NCBI GenBank assembly: GCA_021604565.1
Contig: BQJF01000007.1
Location: forward strand, 1 to 64,000
DNA from: Minwuia thermotolerans
Lineage (GTDB): Bacteria; Pseudomonadota; Alphaproteobacteria; Minwuiales; Minwuiaceae
Length of the DNA stretch: 64,000 nucleotides
Direction of reading: 5' to 3'
Positions within the stretch are counted from its first letter, which is position 1. The number at the start of each line of letters is the position of its first letter. Both the position numbers and the translations under genes were made by a program. Below are positions 25,219 through 34,083 of this stretch, piece by piece. A model generated the notes under the pieces. That model was given only the letters and a program-made list of their open reading frames with translations, made no database searches and was not told the DNA's origin.

Positions 25219-25518
25219 ATGATCCGGAATGCGATGGCGGCGGCCGGGCTGCTGGTTGCGGTCGCGTCACCGGCTGCTGCCGGGGACACGTCGAAGGGTG
25301 TGATTCTGGCGCTCTCCTGCGCAGCCTGCCACGGACCAGATGGTGCCAGTCCGGGCAGCATCCCCGCCATTGATCGGCTCAAACCTTCCGAAATCGAAGC
25401 GGCGCTGAAGGCGTTCCGAGCCGACACGCGCCCCGCAACAGTCATGGGCCGGATCGCCAAAGGCTATTCTGACGCAGAGATCGGCCTGTTGTCCGGCCAG
25501 TTCGGCAGGGGGCGCTGA
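25219..25518 (+). CDS. Monohaem c-type cytochrome, FccA-like small subunit
   Basis: This 99-residue periplasmic protein has a signal peptide ([16 protein letters not shown]) followed by one haem-binding CAACH motif (Cys34, Cys37, His38). A downstream Met in [10 protein letters not shown] is a candidate sixth ligand. The gene is two bases upstream of an FccB-like flavoprotein, so the protein is most likely the electron-accepting cytochrome of a flavocytochrome c sulfide dehydrogenase. It is single-haem, whereas some FccA subunits carry two haems. The ribosome binding site GGGGGGAGAG precedes the ATG. Confidence 0.8.
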   Translation: MIRNAMAAAGLLVAVASPAAAGDTSKGVILALSCAACHGPDGASPGSIPAIDRLKPSEIEAALKAFRADTRPATVMGRIAKGYSDAEIGLLSGQFGRGR

Positions 25519-25519
25519 C

Positions 25520-26803
25520 ATGGCTGGCAGTCTGTCCCGGCGCGATCTCGGCAGGGTGGGGGCGGCGATTGCTGCTTCTGCCGCGCTGGGACCGGTGCGT
25601 GCGAATGCGGCCCGCAAGGTGGATGTCGTTGTCATTGGCGGCGGGTTCGGCGGGGCAACCGCTGCCCGCTATCTGAAACAGTTCGCACCGGGGCTGTCCG
25701 TCGTGCTGGTGGAGCAGAACCGCGTCTTCCACACCTGCCCGTTCAGCAACCTTGTTCTGGGTGGCCTGCGTCGGCTTGCCGACATCGCATATACCTACGA
25801 CCGTCTGTCGGACCGCTTCGGTGTCGAGGTCGTGCACCAGCGGGCCGTTGCGCTGAATGCTGCGAACCGAACGGTGAGACTTGCCGATGGCAGCGACATC
25901 GGCTTCGAGAAGGCGGTGCTGTCCCCCGGTGTCGACATGCGCTGGGACGCACTGCCGGGCTATGATGAGGCCGCTTCGGAGGAGATGCCCCACGCCTGGA
26001 AGGCGGGGCCGCAGACAGCGCTGCTGCGCCGGCAACTGGAAGCCATGGCCGACGGCGAGACCGTGGTCATCGCCCCGCCCGCCAATCCGTTCCGTTGCCC
26101 ACCGGGACCCTATGAGCGGGCGAGCCTGATCGCGCACTGGCTGAAGCAGCACCGGCCGAAGTCGAAGGTTCTGATCCTCGACGCGAAGGACGGGTTCTCG
26201 AAGCAGGCCCTGTTCATGCAGGCCTGGACCAGGCTCTACCCCGGCATTGTCGAACATGTCCCGGCCCGCGACGACGGACGGATCGTCAACGTGAGCGCGT
26301 CCGAGCGATGGGTGGAGACGGCGTTCGGCACGCGCCACTCCGGCGGCGTCATCAACGTCATACCGCCCCAGTGGGCGGGGGCCATAGCTCGCGACGCCGG
26401 ACTGGCCAATGCGGACGGCTGGTGTCCGGTCGATCCGACGACATTCGCGTCCGACCTGGCACCGGACATTCATGTCATCGGCGATGCCGCGATTGCCGGG
26501 CAGATGCCGAAGTCGGGTTTCTCCGCCAACAGTCAGGGCAAGGTGGCCGCCGCGAACATTGTCCGGGCACTGGCGGGCGAGGCACCGATCTCCGGCTCCT
26601 TCGCAAATACCTGCTACAGTCTCGTGGCTCCGGATTACGGCATCTCTGTCGCCAAGGTCTACCGCTCCACCCCCGGCGGCATCATCGGAATCGACGGCTC
26701 CGGTGGCCTCAGCCCGATGGACGCCGGTCCCGAAGTCCGCGCCCACGAGGCGGCATTCGCGGAAGGCTGGTACGCCTCCATCACCGGGGACATGTTCGGG
26801 TAG
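25520..26803 (+). CDS. Flavocytochrome c sulfide dehydrogenase flavoprotein (FccB-like)
   Basis: This 427-residue FAD protein begins with a Tat-type leader ([19 protein letters not shown]), consistent with export of a folded flavoprotein. The FAD motif [19 protein letters not shown] is near residue 37. [10 protein letters not shown] carries one of the redox cysteines expected near the flavin, and [15 protein letters not shown] near the C-terminus holds another. This is the SQR/FCSD family that oxidises sulfide to sulfur and passes electrons to the cytochrome encoded just upstream. Sox genes are not in the window. The reaction is inferred from family and the paired cytochrome. Confidence 0.82.
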   Translation: MAGSLSRRDLGRVGAAIAASAALGPVRANAARKVDVVVIGGGFGGATAARYLKQFAPGLSVVLVEQNRVFHTCPFSNLVLGGLRRLADIAYTYDRLSDRFGVEVVHQRAVALNAANRTVRLADGSDIGFEKAVLSPGVDMRWDALPGYDEAASEEMPHAWKAGPQTALLRRQLEAMADGETVVIAPPANPFRCPPGPYERASLIAHWLKQHRPKSKVLILDAKDGFSKQALFMQAWTRLYPGIVEHVPARDDGRIVNVSASERWVETAFGTRHSGGVINVIPPQWAGAIARDAGLANADGWCPVDPTTFASDLAPDIHVIGDAAIAGQMPKSGFSANSQGKVAAANIVRALAGEAPISGSFANTCYSLVAPDYGISVAKVYRSTPGGIIGIDGSGGLSPMDAGPEVRAHEAAFAEGWYASITGDMFG

Positions 26804-26871
26804 ATCATCTTGCCACGGCAACCGCGCTGCCCGTCACGGCTGAAACATGACAGGCATCGCGGGTTTTCAGG

Positions 26872-28815
26872 TCAGCCCTTGCTGTTCTGGCGGTTCGCGA
26901 TCAGGTCGTCGACGACCGCCGGTTCCGCCAGAGTGGAGGTGTCGCCCAGACTGCCGAAGTCGTCCTCGGCGATCTTGCGCAGGATGCGGCGCATGATCTT
27001 GCCGGAGCGGGTCTTCGGCAGACCGGGGGCCCACTGCAGCTTGTCGGGGCTGGCGATGGGGCCGATTTCCTTGCGTACCCACTGCACCAGTTCCTTCTTC
27101 AGGTCGTCGCTGCTCTCGACGCCGGAATTCAGGGTGACATAGGCATAGATGCCCTGGCCCTTCACGTCGTGCGGATAGCCGACAACTGCGGCTTCGGCGA
27201 CGTTGGCGTGGGCGACCAGGGCGCTCTCGACCTCCGCCGTGCCCATGCGATGGCCGGAGACATTGATGACGTCGTCCACCCGGCCCGTGATCCAGAAATA
27301 ACCGTCCTCGTCCCGGTTCGCCCCGTCGCCGGTGAAATAGCGCCCCGGATAGGTGGAGAAATAGGTCTGGATGAAGCGTTCGTGGTCGCCATAGACCGTT
27401 CGCATCTGGCCTGGCCAGCTGTCGGTGATGCAGAGGTTGCCGCTGGCGGTGCCTTCCAGTTCCGCGCCCTTCTCGTCCACCAGAATGGGCTTGATGCCGA
27501 AGAAGGGACGGGTGGCGGAGCCGGGCTTCAGGGCGGTGGCTCCGGGCAGCGGCGTGATCAGGATGCCGCCGGTCTCCGTTTGCCACCAGGTGTCCACGAT
27601 CGGGCAGCGGGCGTCACCAACGACGTCGTAGTACCACTGCCAGGCCTCCGGGTTGATGGGTTCCCCGACGGAGCCGAGCAGGCGCAGCGACTTGCGGCTG
27701 GCGGCCTTGACGGGGGCGTCACCGGCACCCATCAGCGCCCGGATGGCGGTTGGCGCGGTGTAGAACAGGCTGACGTTGTGCTTGTCGCAGACCTGCCAGA
27801 AGCGGCCATTGTCGGGATAGTTCGGCACGCCCTCGAACATCAGCGTGATGGCGCCATTGGCCAGCGGTCCGTAGAGGATATAGCTGTGGCCGGTGACCCA
27901 GCCGACGTCGGCGGTGCACCAGTAGACCTCCCCCGGCTTGTAGTCGAAGACATATTCATGGGTCATGGAGGCATAGACCATGTAGCCGCCGGTGGTGTGC
28001 AGCACCCCCTTCGGCTTGCCGGTGGAGCCGGAGGTATAGAGGATGAACAGAGGATCCTCCGCATTCATCGGATCCGGCGGGCAGTCAGCGGACTGCGCCG
28101 CCGTCAGTTCCTCGTACCAGACGTCGCGGCTGTCGTTCCAGGCCACGTCACCGCCGGTGCGCCGGACCACGACCACGGTCTTCACGTCCAGCCCGCGCCC
28201 GTCGATGGCGGCGTCCGTATTGGCCTTCAGCGGGATCTTGCGCCCGCCGCGCACGCCCTCGTCCGCCGTGATGACGCAGGTGGATTCGCAGTCCTCGATC
28301 CGCCCGGCCAGCGCGTCGGGGGAGAACCCGCCGAAGACCACCGAATGCACGGCGCCGATGCGGGCACAGGCCAGCATGGCGACGGCGGCTTCGGGAATCA
28401 TCGGCATGTAGATGGTGACGCGATCCCCCTTCTGCACGCCGCGCGCCTTCAGCCCGTTGGACAGGCGACAGACGCGTTCGTGCAGGTCGCGATAGGTGAT
28501 GCGCTCGTCCTGGTCGGGCTCATCCCCCTCCCAGATGATCGCGGTCTGGTCGCCCTTGTCAGCCAGGTGGCGGTCGAGGCAATTGGCGGAGGCGTTCAGT
28601 TCGCCATCGGCATACCACTTGATGTGCAGGTCATCGGCGTTGAAGGAAACGTCCTTCACCTGGGTGTAGTCCTTCGACCAGGTGATGCGCTTGCCGTGTT
28701 CCGCCCAGAAGCCCTCGTTGTCCTCGATGGAGCGCTCGTACATGGCGAGGTAGGTATCGTTGTCCACGTGGGCGCTTGCCGCCCAATCGTCGCTGACGGG
28801 ATAGGAATTTGCCAT
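26872..28815 (-). CDS. acs: Acetyl-CoA synthetase
   Basis: This 647-residue AMP-forming enzyme makes acetyl-CoA from acetate, ATP and CoA. Signatures include [48 protein letters not shown] and the C-terminal [15 protein letters not shown], whose Lys is the usual acetylation switch. Length equals that of characterised Acs proteins. The ATG at 28815 is preferred to a longer frame reaching 28902. It is convergent with fccB. Two copies of a TGCCGCAACGGTA repeat stand about 60-90 bases upstream and may be regulator sites. Works logically with the ethylmalonyl-CoA-pathway enzyme at 5.6 kb. Confidence 0.95.
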   Translation of the reverse strand: MANSYPVSDDWAASAHVDNDTYLAMYERSIEDNEGFWAEHGKRITWSKDYTQVKDVSFNADDLHIKWYADGELNASANCLDRHLADKGDQTAIIWEGDEPDQDERITYRDLHERVCRLSNGLKARGVQKGDRVTIYMPMIPEAAVAMLACARIGAVHSVVFGGFSPDALAGRIEDCESTCVITADEGVRGGRKIPLKANTDAAIDGRGLDVKTVVVVRRTGGDVAWNDSRDVWYEELTAAQSADCPPDPMNAEDPLFILYTSGSTGKPKGVLHTTGGYMVYASMTHEYVFDYKPGEVYWCTADVGWVTGHSYILYGPLANGAITLMFEGVPNYPDNGRFWQVCDKHNVSLFYTAPTAIRALMGAGDAPVKAASRKSLRLLGSVGEPINPEAWQWYYDVVGDARCPIVDTWWQTETGGILITPLPGATALKPGSATRPFFGIKPILVDEKGAELEGTASGNLCITDSWPGQMRTVYGDHERFIQTYFSTYPGRYFTGDGANRDEDGYFWITGRVDDVINVSGHRMGTAEVESALVAHANVAEAAVVGYPHDVKGQGIYAYVTLNSGVESSDDLKKELVQWVRKEIGPIASPDKLQWAPGLPKTRSGKIMRRILRKIAEDDFGSLGDTSTLAEPAVVDDLIANRQNSKG

Positions 28816-28876
28816 GGTCTGGTATCCTCCGGGCGTGCGTTTCTTGTTGGCTGAAACGTGACATGTCAGGCGGTTG

Positions 28877-28907
28877 TGCCGCAACGGTAAGCTTTGCCGC
28901 AACGGTA
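28877..28907 (-). promoter_or_regulatory. Direct repeat upstream of acs
   Basis: TGCCGCAACGGTA occurs at 28877-28889 and again at 28895-28907, 18 bases apart; a degenerate third half (TTGCCACGG) follows at 28915. The core TTGC-n-GCAA is itself palindromic. The site lies between the divergent-facing upstream region of acs and the end of trkH, where an acetate or carbon-status regulator could bind. No specific factor is recognised. Confidence 0.35.
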
Positions 28908-28950
28908 TGCATTGTTGCCACGGCAGGCCCGGTCGCGTCCGTGTCGCGGC

Positions 28951-30399
28951 TCAGGCCACCCAGAACCGTCGGGTGAACAGCACCAGCACGGTGAACAGCT
29001 CCAGTCGGCCCAGCAGCATGCCCGCCGACAGCAGCCACTTGGCGGTATCGGGAAGGGGCTGGAAATTGCCGCTGGGGCCGATGATGTCGCCCAGCCCCGG
29101 GCCGACGTTTGCCACGGCGGTTGCGGCGCCCGAGAGTGCCGTCGTCATGTCCAGACCGGTGAGCGTCAGCAGGAAGGCAAGCACCCCGAACACCATCGCG
29201 AACAGGAAGAAATAGCTCATCACCGCATCGGTGACGTGGCTTTCGATGGGGCGACCGTTGAAGCGTGGCACCAGTACGGAGTTGGGTCGGATCAGCTCCT
29301 GGATCTGCACCCGCGCATTCTCGAACATCACCCGGAAGCGGAAGATCTTGATGCCGCAACTGGTGGACCCGGCGCAGCCGCCGATGAACATGGCGAAGAA
29401 GAACACCACCGTCGCGGCGCGCCCCCACTCGCCATAGTCGGCGGAGGCATAGCCTGTGCCGGTCATGACCGAGATGACGTTGAACAGCATCAGCCGCAGC
29501 CCCTCCACCGGCTCGACCTGCAGGAACAGGTCGGTCAGCAGGGCCACCAGCGCCAGCAGGCCGCCGATGGTCAGGAAGAACCAGCGTACCTGGGTGTCGC
29601 GCCACAGCGCCATGGGCCGTCCGCGCACCGCCTGGAGGTAGAGCACGAATGGCAGCGACCCGAGGACCATGAACACGATCATGATCCATTCCATGCCCGG
29701 ATTGGCGAAGCCGCCGACCGATGCATCACGGGTGGAAAATCCGCCCGTGGCGACAGTGGTCATGGCATGGGCCATGGCGTCGAAGGCTCCCAGGCCGCTG
29801 CCCCACAGCAGCACGGCACAGACCAGTGTCAGCACCAGATAGATCACGGCGGTCGCCCCGGCGATCTGCGCCGCGCGCGGCATGGCCTTGTCGGAACTCT
29901 CGGAGCTTTCCATGCGGAACAGCTGCATGCCACCGATCTGCAGCAGCGGCAGCACGGCAATCGCCGTGACAATGATGCCGACCCCGCCCAGCCATTGCAG
30001 GATGGAGCGCCAGATCAGGATGCCGGGCGGCGCATTGTCCAGTCCGATGATGACGGTGGAACCAGTGGTGGTCAGGCCCGACATGGCTTCGAAGAAGGCA
30101 TCCGTATAGGACATCTCCAGCCCGGCCAGCACGAAGGGCAGGGCAGCCAGCGTCGGCAGCACCAGCCAGACGGAGGTGGTCAGCACGAACGCCCCGCGCA
30201 GGCTCAGCCGGATGCCCCGCCGCCAGGTGCAGGCCACGACCGTGCCGCCCAGGAAACCGGAGGCGGCGGAGGAGGCCAGGAAGACCTGATAGTCGGCGTT
30301 CCCCGCCACCAGGTCGACCGCCGCCGGGATCAGCATGGCAGCCGACAACATCACCGCGAAGATACCGTTGATCAGGAATATGCCCCGTGGGTCACCCAT
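28951..30399 (-). CDS. trkH: Potassium uptake protein TrkH/TrkG family
   Basis: This 482-residue polytopic inner-membrane protein has the four-fold membrane-pore-membrane arrangement of TrkH. Filter-like segments include SGLTTTGSTVI, ATGGFSTRDASVGGF, SVMTGTGYASADYG and ATAVANVGPGLGDIIG. Hydrophobic helices fill the length. TrkH is the K+ translocating subunit and normally works with the peripheral NAD-binding TrkA, which is not in this window. It lies 11 bases upstream of apaG in coordinate order, so on the minus strand it follows apaG. The short gap suggests co-transcription. Confidence 0.92.
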   Translation of the reverse strand: MGDPRGIFLINGIFAVMLSAAMLIPAAVDLVAGNADYQVFLASSAASGFLGGTVVACTWRRGIRLSLRGAFVLTTSVWLVLPTLAALPFVLAGLEMSYTDAFFEAMSGLTTTGSTVIIGLDNAPPGILIWRSILQWLGGVGIIVTAIAVLPLLQIGGMQLFRMESSESSDKAMPRAAQIAGATAVIYLVLTLVCAVLLWGSGLGAFDAMAHAMTTVATGGFSTRDASVGGFANPGMEWIMIVFMVLGSLPFVLYLQAVRGRPMALWRDTQVRWFFLTIGGLLALVALLTDLFLQVEPVEGLRLMLFNVISVMTGTGYASADYGEWGRAATVVFFFAMFIGGCAGSTSCGIKIFRFRVMFENARVQIQELIRPNSVLVPRFNGRPIESHVTDAVMSYFFLFAMVFGVLAFLLTLTGLDMTTALSGAATAVANVGPGLGDIIGPSGNFQPLPDTAKWLLSAGMLLGRLELFTVLVLFTRRFWVA

Positions 30400-30410
30400 G
30401 CGGGTTCGAT

Positions 30411-30836
30411 TCAGTTCAGTTGCGTGGCCCGGCGGGGCAGGTCGAGGGAGAAGGGCGGGATGGCGATGCGGAACCGGTCGCCGGTGCCGGACAGCATGCC
30501 GTAATGTCCCACCATGATGCCGCTGGGCGTGCTCAGCGGGCAGCCGCTGGCGTAGGAAAAGCTCTGCCCCGGCCGCAGGATCGGCTGCTTGCCGATGACA
30601 CCCGGCCCTTCGACTTCCTCCACGCGGCCATTGCCGTCGGTGATGTGCCAGTACCGGTCCAGCAGTTGCACCGTGTCCTGGCCATTGTTCTCGATCGTCA
30701 CCTCATAGGCCCAGACGTAGCGGCTCTTCGCCGGTTCCGACTGTTTCGCCAGATACACGGGTTTCACGCGCACCGTCAGATCGCCGGTGCGGGCGACATA
30801 GCGGCCATCAGTATCGAATTGCTGTTCTGCGGACAT
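30411..30836 (-). CDS. apaG: ApaG protein
   Basis: This 141-residue protein has the fibronectin-III-like ApaG fold: LTVRVKPVYLAKQSEPAKSR, WAYEVTIENNGQDTVQLLDR, YWHITDGNGRVEEVEGPGVI, then GQPILRPGQSF-type turn and SGIMVGHYGM. ApaG binds nucleotides or pyrophosphate and has been linked to CorD/Co2+ phenotypes; a biochemical reaction is not established. The ATG at 30836 gives the family start, whereas a longer frame to 30968 runs through hairpin repeats and is rejected. Confidence 0.9.
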   Translation of the reverse strand: MSAEQQFDTDGRYVARTGDLTVRVKPVYLAKQSEPAKSRYVWAYEVTIENNGQDTVQLLDRYWHITDGNGRVEEVEGPGVIGKQPILRPGQSFSYASGCPLSTPSGIMVGHYGMLSGTGDRFRIAIPPFSLDLPRRATQLN

Positions 30837-31165
30837 GTCGCGGAGTATCCGGCGCACCCCGTTGATTGTCCAGCGAGCGCATTGCCTCTCCCCAAGGACG
30901 TGTTGCCCGGACCTGATCCGGGCATCCAGCGTACCGCAGGGGCGTGGGAGACTGGACTCGCGGGTCAAGCCCGCGAGCGACGTGGTGGGGAGGAGTGGAA
31001 CGTGCCACCCTTACCAGCGGAAACGGGCAGTGCAGGCGCCAGCGATTGGAGTGTTTCGCCTCCCACAATGACGTCCTGCCCGGACTTGATCCGGGCATCC
31101 AGCGTGCCGCACCGGCGTCGGAGACTGGACTCGCGAGCCACGCCCACCCGCACCCGCCACCTGTT
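30837..31165. repeat. Intergenic region with REP-like hairpin repeats
   Basis: The 329 bases between apaG and the radical SAM gene hold no credible gene. They contain three hairpins built on a conserved five-base loop: CCCGGA-cctga-TCCGGG at 30906-30922, CTCGCGGG-tcaag-CCCGCGAG at 30957-30977, and CCCGGA-cttga-TCCGGG at 31079-31095. A block of about 50 bases (starting GATCCGGGCATCCAGCGT, ending GACTGGACTCGCG) occurs twice, 173 bases apart, so part of the region is a diverged tandem repeat. The stems differ but remain paired, matching the elements at 34.2-34.5 kb. Confidence 0.7.
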
Positions 31166-32125
31166 TCAGCCGACGCTGCACGACCCTCCGCCCAGCACGC
31201 AGAACCGCGCGCAATGGGGGTGATTCAGCGGCACGTCGGCGGCGGCCTGTTCCAGTGTTTCACCCAGGTCGAAGCGTTCGTCGTAGGGCAGCAGGGTGCA
31301 GGGCACTACGGTCGCTACAGGCTCCCCCTTGCGTTTCACCACCATGCGGGAGGTGGCGCACATCATCGCGTCCGGGTTGACGTCCAGGATGCCCCAGCAG
31401 GCGGTGGTGATCTCCGGTACGTCCGCCGAGCCGTCCATCTCCGGGAACAGCACCAGCCGTTCCGGGTCCTGCGCGTCGATGCCGATGTTGCGCTCCGTGA
31501 ACAGCCGCGCGAACCCGGCGCGCAACTGCGCCTCAGTCTCCTGCCACATGGTGCGCCCGGCCACCGAGAGGTGGAACCCGTTCGCCGCCAGCCAGTCGAG
31601 GCCGGGCAGCATCCGTTCCCAGGCGTGCGCCCCGCGCTCCAGCTCGTGCAGCCGCGCGGCGTAATGGTCGATGGAGACCCGCAGCCGCAACTGCTCCCCG
31701 AATTCCTGCCGCAGTGCCAGCAGGCCGTCGGCGCATTTCATCATCGGTCGCATGGCGTTGGTCAGCACCAGCACGCGATAGCCGCGGCTCAGCGCATCGC
31801 GCAGCATCGGCAGGAAGTCCGGATTCATGAACGGCTCCCCGCCCGTGAAACCGATCTCCGCCGTGCCGCCGCGCACGTCCGCCTCGTCCAGGAACCGCTG
31901 CACCTCCGCCGCTGTCAGATAGACGAGACGGTCATTGCTCGGGCTGGATTCGATGTAGCAGTTGGCGCATTCCAGATTGCACAGCGTGCCGGTATTGAAC
32001 CACAGCGTCGTCAACCGCTTCAGCGCCACGGAAGCCCGCGTGCTGCCGTCGGCGGTGGTCGACGGATCGCGGAACTTGGCCGGGTCGATGCCCGGATGGA
32101 CGGGGTTCAGCGCGGCATCGGTCAT
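31166..32125 (-). CDS. Radical SAM protein, unknown substrate
   Basis: This 319-residue protein has the radical SAM CxxxCxxC cluster motif at Cys49-Cys53-Cys56 (TLCNLECANC). The GGE motif follows in IGFTGGEPFMNP, as does RVLVLTNAM of the barrel. A second Cys-rich end (HCARFCVLGGGSC) and CWGILDVNPDAMMCATSR suggest an auxiliary cluster or SPASM-like extension. Such enzymes modify peptides or build cofactors, but no partner peptide gene was recognised nearby. The ATG at 32125 is preferred over upstream non-ATG starts. It lies upstream of the tRNA-Gly/terminase region on the opposite strand. Confidence 0.8.
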   Translation of the reverse strand: MTDAALNPVHPGIDPAKFRDPSTTADGSTRASVALKRLTTLWFNTGTLCNLECANCYIESSPSNDRLVYLTAAEVQRFLDEADVRGGTAEIGFTGGEPFMNPDFLPMLRDALSRGYRVLVLTNAMRPMMKCADGLLALRQEFGEQLRLRVSIDHYAARLHELERGAHAWERMLPGLDWLAANGFHLSVAGRTMWQETEAQLRAGFARLFTERNIGIDAQDPERLVLFPEMDGSADVPEITTACWGILDVNPDAMMCATSRMVVKRKGEPVATVVPCTLLPYDERFDLGETLEQAAADVPLNHPHCARFCVLGGGSCSVG

Positions 32126-32372
32126 GGTCACTCCCGGTCTGTCCCGGCACGGATCGCTCAAGGCCTTGATTCGCCTCAGCCTCCGCCCGGCATCCCGGCG
32201 AAGGTGGGCAGGTCCGCCCCCCTTGTCAACGCAGAGCCCCCGTCGCTCACGCGGGGGTGATGGGGATGTGCGAACGGAGGAGTCGCAAACGACACCGCGC
32301 GGCCCCGCTTGCCAGCGCCCCGGAATCCGGCTATGCGCTTGTCCGTGGCTGACGCGCTGGCGAGGCCACCCG

Positions 32373-32446
32373 GCGGGTATGATGTAATGGTAGCCTGTCA
32401 GCTTCCCAAGCTGAACGCGGGGGTTCGATTCCCCCTACCCGCTCCA
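32373..32446 (+). tRNA. tRNA-Gly (anticodon CCC)
   Basis: The cloverleaf is complete. The acceptor stem GCGGGTA pairs with TACCCGC, and the D-arm holds TGTAATGGTA. The anticodon stem TCAGC/GCTGA encloses the loop TTCCCAA (anticodon CCC), and the T-arm GGGGGTTCGATTCCCCC is intact. The CCA end is encoded (32444-32446). It reads GGG codons. The gene is 92 bases upstream of the terminase gene on the same strand. Confidence 0.95.
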
Positions 32447-32538
32447 ACGTGCCTCGCCGTTCAGCAATCCCCCGGAACTCATTTCCTGTCAGGCACCTAG
32501 GGTCCATGGCATCGCAGCCATGAACCGGAGGTCGCCTT

Positions 32539-34083
32539 GTGACAGCGCCAGATTCCGAGACCGCCAAGCCTGCCCCGTCCCGTCGCCGCAAGGCCACAAC
32601 GCCGGAGGCTGATCCGGGCGCGCTGGCGCGGGAGCATGCCCTCGACCAGCGGCTGTCCATCTTTCGCAATGATCCGCTGGGCTTCGTGCGCTGGGCGTTT
32701 CCCTGGGGGCGGAAGGGGACGCCGTTGAGCCGGCACATGGGGCCGGACCGCTGGCAGGCGGAGGTGCTGGACGCCATCGGCGCGCGGCTTCGGGCTGGGC
32801 TGAGGACGGAACAAACCACCGAGCCGACCCTGATCGCGGTCTCCAGCGGGCATGGTGTCGGCAAGTCGGCGCTGGTGTCCTGGCTGGTGCTCTGGGCCAT
32901 CGCCACGATGGAGGACACCCGCGGTACGGTCACCGCCAATACGGAGACGCAGTTGCGCACCAAGACCTGGTCGGAGCTGTCGAAGTGGCACCGGCTGGCG
33001 CGGGTCCGGCACCGTTTCAGCCAGATGTCGAATTCGATCCGGGCGAAGGCGGCGGGCAGTTCCGGCAACTGGCGCATCGACATGGTGCCCTGGTCGCTGA
33101 CCCAGACGGAGGCCTTCGCCGGGTTGCACAATCTGGAGAAGCGGCTGCTGCTGGTCTTCGACGAGGCGAGCGCGATTCCCGACCTGATCTGGGAGGTGAC
33201 GGAGGGATCGCTGATCGACCGGGGGACGGAGATCGTCTGGGTGGTCTTCGGCAATCCGACCCAGACCACGGGACGGTTCTTCGACTGTTTCCACGGGCTG
33301 CGTCACCGCTGGCAGTGCTGGACGGTGGATTCGCGCTCGACGCGCCTGACCAACCGCACACAGATCGACCGCTGGATCGCCGACTACGGCCCTGACTCCG
33401 ACTTTGTGAAGGTGCGGGTGAAGGGAGAGTTCCCGGCCACCAGCGTGCGCCAGTTCATCCCCGCGCGGCTGGTGGATGCGGCGCGGGCGCGGCAGGGGGA
33501 GGTGGATCACGACCCGGAGGCCCCGCGCGTCATGGGGGTGGATGTGGCCCGCTTCGGCGACGACTGCTCCGTCATCCTGCTGCGCCAGGGCAACCGGATC
33601 GTCGGCGAGATCGAGCGTCATCAGGGTCTGGACCTGATGCAGTTCGCCGCCATCGTCAACGACCGGATCGAACTGTGGAAACCCAACGGTGTCTTCGTTG
33701 ACGGGGCCGGCGTCGGTGGCGGCGTGGTGGACCGGCTGCGGCAACTGGGCCGCAAGGTGCACGACGTCAATGGCGGCAGCGCCCCGCGCCAGCGCCGCGA
33801 CTATGCCAACCGTCGGGCGGAGATGTGGGATCGGATGCGCAAATGGCTCCGCACCGGGGCGCTGCCCGACGACGCCGACCTGATCAGCGACCTGAAGGGA
33901 CCGGAATACGGCTTCGACAGCACCGGCCATATCCTGCTGGAGAAGAAGGAGAAGATGAAGGCGCGTGGCCTTGCCTCCCCCGATGCCGCCGACGCCCTGG
34001 CACTCACCTTCGCCGACCCGGTCGCCGCCAACCGGCGCCTGCACCAGCGGTTCATGGCGCGGACGGCGTTCAATCCGCTGTAG
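32539..34083 (+). CDS. Phage terminase large subunit (packaging ATPase/nuclease)
   Basis: This 514-residue packaging motor carries both expected domains. The ATPase has Walker A at residues 102-110 (SSGHGVGKS), Walker B at 203-210 (LLLVFDEA) and the coupling motif FGNPTQ near 237. The RNase-H-like nuclease has Asp335 (MGVDVARFGDD), Asp388 (VFVDGAGVGGG) and Asp485 (SPDAADALAL). All catalytic residues are present. The start is GTG at 32539, with GGAGG about 9 bases upstream. It stands alone: no small terminase or portal gene is adjacent, a tRNA-Gly is 92 bases upstream and hairpin repeats follow. It would cut and pump DNA into a procapsid. Confidence 0.88.
   Translation: MTAPDSETAKPAPSRRRKATTPEADPGALAREHALDQRLSIFRNDPLGFVRWAFPWGRKGTPLSRHMGPDRWQAEVLDAIGARLRAGLRTEQTTEPTLIAVSSGHGVGKSALVSWLVLWAIATMEDTRGTVTANTETQLRTKTWSELSKWHRLARVRHRFSQMSNSIRAKAAGSSGNWRIDMVPWSLTQTEAFAGLHNLEKRLLLVFDEASAIPDLIWEVTEGSLIDRGTEIVWVVFGNPTQTTGRFFDCFHGLRHRWQCWTVDSRSTRLTNRTQIDRWIADYGPDSDFVKVRVKGEFPATSVRQFIPARLVDAARARQGEVDHDPEAPRVMGVDVARFGDDCSVILLRQGNRIVGEIERHQGLDLMQFAAIVNDRIELWKPNGVFVDGAGVGGGVVDRLRQLGRKVHDVNGGSAPRQRRDYANRRAEMWDRMRKWLRTGALPDDADLISDLKGPEYGFDSTGHILLEKKEKMKARGLASPDAADALALTFADPVAANRRLHQRFMARTAFNPL

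Noticed and set aside
30403-30415. GGGTTCGATTC near the apaG/trkH junction as a partner for the tRNA-Gly 3' end
   Set aside because: Only 11 bases shared with the T-arm and no extension to the acceptor end; chance-level similarity.
9810-34083. A single ordinary prophage spanning the whole region
   Set aside because: Acs, TrkH, ApaG, a two-component system, sulfide dehydrogenase and other host genes interrupt it, and no integrase, repressor, replication or att pair was seen.
9810-34083. The standard RcGTA-type gene transfer agent cluster
   Set aside because: That cluster encodes a long-tailed, siphovirus-like particle. The tail tubular A/B pair and fibre N-terminus here are of short-tailed type, so it is not that cluster.
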